This document shows positions 49,901 through 50,323 of a stretch of DNA of 50,323 bases, piece after piece. Location of the stretch: assembly GCA_029260765.1 (NCBI GenBank), contig JAJDCP010000071.1, forward strand, positions 1 to 50,323, in the 5' to 3' direction. The position numbers and the translations under genes were made by a program. Position 1 is the first letter of the stretch; every line of letters starts with the position of its first letter. Under the pieces are notes generated by a model. It ran no database searches. It had not been told where the DNA came from and saw only the letters and a list, made by a program, of their open reading frames with translations. The DNA comes from Planctomycetota bacterium. Lineage in GTDB: Bacteria; Planctomycetota; J058; JAJDCP01.

Positions 49901-50323
49901 TTTGCCGAGCAGCCAGCCGCCGGCCCGTCGGGCACCGCGACCAATGCTGCGCGCGCCACGACCGACGGCGGAGGCAGCGCCCTTGATCTTGCCCCAGAGC
50001 CAGCTTCCGGCCTTCTTGGCACCACGTCCGATCCGACGTGCGCCGCGTCCGACGGAAGAGGCAGCGCCCTTGATCTTGCCCCAGAGCCAACTTCCGGCTT
50101 TCTTGGCGCCGCGTCCGATGCTGCGCGCACCACGACCGACGGCGGAAGCAGCGCCTTTGGCCTTGTTCCAGAGCCAGCTGCCAGCCTTCTTGGCGCCACC
50201 GATGACACGCCGGGCACCGCCCAACATCGCGCCGCCAGCCAAGGCGATCCCGCCCAGAGCGAGGCCTCCGACGGTCCGCGCGCCTCGGCCTACAGCGGAG
50301 GCAGCGCCCTTGGCCTTGCCCCA
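46913..50323 (-). CDS. Giant cationic repeat protein with C-terminal HExxH (DUF4157-like) domain (5' end missing)
   Basis: At least 1136 residues; the frame stays open to the window edge. From the N-terminal side: (1) about eight copies of a ~29-residue repeat of the form AKKAGSWLWGKIKGAAS-VGRGARSIGRG; (2) three Gly-zipper-like hydrophobic stretches (GGLAGGLLGGPVGMAVGIG, GGAVLGGVMGGPMGAVLGAG, GGLLGGALGALVGGGVGALL) between very basic segments; (3) ~450 basic residues without a recognised fold; (4) a C-terminal domain with AFTVGKQTYYGAGQG, IIAHESKHAKFHH (HExxH) and VEGEAEASEA, which fits the DUF4157 metallopeptidase pattern often found with extracellular contractile injection systems; (5) a ~110-residue tail. 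A membrane-active or polymorphic-toxin role is inference. Lys/Arg content is far above that of the neighbours. Confidence 0.75.
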   Translation of the reverse strand, partial: WGKAKGAASAVGRGARTVGGLALGGIALAGGAMLGGARRVIGGAKKAGSWLWNKAKGAASAVGRGARSIGRGAKKAGSWLWGKIKGAASSVGRGARRIGRGAKKAGSWLWGKIKGAASAVGRGARSIGRGARRAGGWLLGKARGAASAVGRGVRAIGRGARRTGSWLWGKAKGAASAVGRGARAIGRGALAVGGLAVGGLALAGGAALGGARRVIGGVKKAGSWLWGRTKGAASAVGRGARAIGRGAKKAGSWLWGGLKKIGGGLRSVGSRVAAGARSIAGRVAGGARAVGRKLWGLRKVAAGAALGGLAGGLLGGPVGMAVGIGLGGLAGGLMTRGGSRNGSRGQGCSKPPSPRKTRSGLRGILGMAVGGAVLGGVMGGPMGAVLGAGLGALGGVLLRGLSKRRKKPARTRAARRRARRRQRRAQRFTEKLCRKHGGSKQGNRLRSMLGGAAAGAVVGGLLGGALGALVGGGVGALLGAALSNSGSRRRRRRARRRGGRRGLFGRLGSLVRGWWARRRKAHQGRGLRDRLKLLTRVQASFSRFRKAYTGIISDKRKPPSELMKRPTNERWKVLQVEDQNLFRLFKGESRLRRALGHPRRPGVYRMADEGGESWQKQRPYRTLFGLYKRAGFARGDTIHTRGMRIRWSRVRHRFGKLRPSYELHRTLRGLLPERNPTDIAREANRVMSWVRVVHPKGAEILDRPTSRPPFPGIRLERASPGTVLAVLEMTPEERALFQGSWVKVLGRGRLDAWVDKSRVQPCMSPEQQLIRARIAGRRRKRAGQVNRDDRFGNLRNTFSKRPNQRAIEARAGVTRLTEGRKLERLAAPQGDSNALEIPGEIEIDLQRLSTMDQKRVRRMFRLRGETVPRRFARIRHGRKYGLQNRIFDFAHRLAGARRSRSMFFKGREADAQADALAGELQLHKPQAGANTMSFNQRLKIEKAAGFDPGPIKMDVSARAAKLAQRFGAKAFTVGKQTYYGAGQGQGDFADKAAIIAHESKHAKFHHNASGRFGRDVEGEAEASEAAYLKTYSSYSQQTSHMQTKTSVLTGSAPRVVHAKSTAAPTTSLANAIPAKPKAKEHVSGDQLERAMKIYGAKPKIDGESFLDELSNQVLELLHDELESDSIRGADFKGFSF
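49540..50323 (-). repeat. Tandem ~87-bp coding repeats
   Basis: Eight units (the outermost partial) of 29 codons each encode the KKAGSWLWGK-type repeat. Some units are separated by a Gly/Ala/Leu insert (VGGLAVGGLALAGGAALGG). Nucleotide identity between units is high (CCCCAGAGCCAGCTGCC-like blocks recur), which suggests recent duplication and possible length variation. Confidence 0.85.

Noticed and set aside
49540..50323. Regular ~87-base repeats as a possible CRISPR array
   Set aside because: The units are directly adjacent, in frame and translated; there are no unique spacers.

Overview
The window is dense, high-GC DNA with about 39 protein genes, 38 of them complete, plus one gene cut at each end. 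I see no rRNA, tRNA, CRISPR array or transposase. Two long Ser/Thr kinases, an ECF-type sigma factor 14 bases ahead of a kinase, FHA proteins, FGE-like domains, secreted alpha-alpha-toroid proteins and a HEAT-repeat protein resemble gene content familiar from Planctomycetota and, less closely, Myxococcota. The lineage is an inference; no ribosomal or single-copy phylogenetic marker other than tsaD is present.

Left part (1-13907). The first genes are the tail of an unknown gene, a large modular protein (LysM-like N-terminus, two surface-type beta domains, a Cys/His C-terminal domain) and a small partner. Next come a small membrane protein, a 1020-residue kinase fused to an FGE-like domain, a secreted beta-rich protein, an anchored coiled-coil protein, the sigma factor with its kinase, and a secreted alpha-alpha-toroid protein.

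Middle (13915-23258). A housekeeping run on the minus strand reads ctpA, tsaD, larB, nnrD; the last three are joined by GTGA stop/start overlaps. Divergent from it is a very long FHA protein whose linker carries repeats of a TVNIGPE-type motif, followed by two unknown genes that overlap tail to tail. A 1.1 kb gene-free stretch follows. Its left part is packed with palindromic repeats; its right part holds a one-directional cluster of DnaA-box-like 9-mers, which makes it a candidate replication origin.

Right-centre (23259-35905). An amino-acid ABC transporter operon (lipoprotein, permease with a four-cysteine insert, ATPase) runs directly into a two-gene P-loop NTPase plus TPR module. Then come a rhodanese coupled to a secreted toroid/HEAT protein, a secreted FGE-like protein, a beta-propeller lipoprotein, a glycosyltransferase, and a bolA-grx4 pair.

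Right part (35915-50323). A minus-strand unit encodes an EHD/dynamin-like membrane GTPase, a membrane FHA protein and a small helix-rich protein. Beside it lies a probable pseudo-enzyme of the FAD oxidoreductase fold, then a two-domain M16 peptidase and a small P-loop protein. A minus-strand run ends the window: a giant cationic repeat protein with an HExxH C-terminal domain (5' end outside the window), a small membrane protein, a ThpR-like protein, a TPR glycosyltransferase and a YbgC-type thioesterase.

Taken together, the recurring theme is phospho-signalling (kinases, FHA readers, sigma factor) linked to envelope and secreted proteins. The least explained items are the cationic repeat/HExxH protein, the NTPase-TPR pair, the GTPase-FHA operon and the FHA linker repeats.
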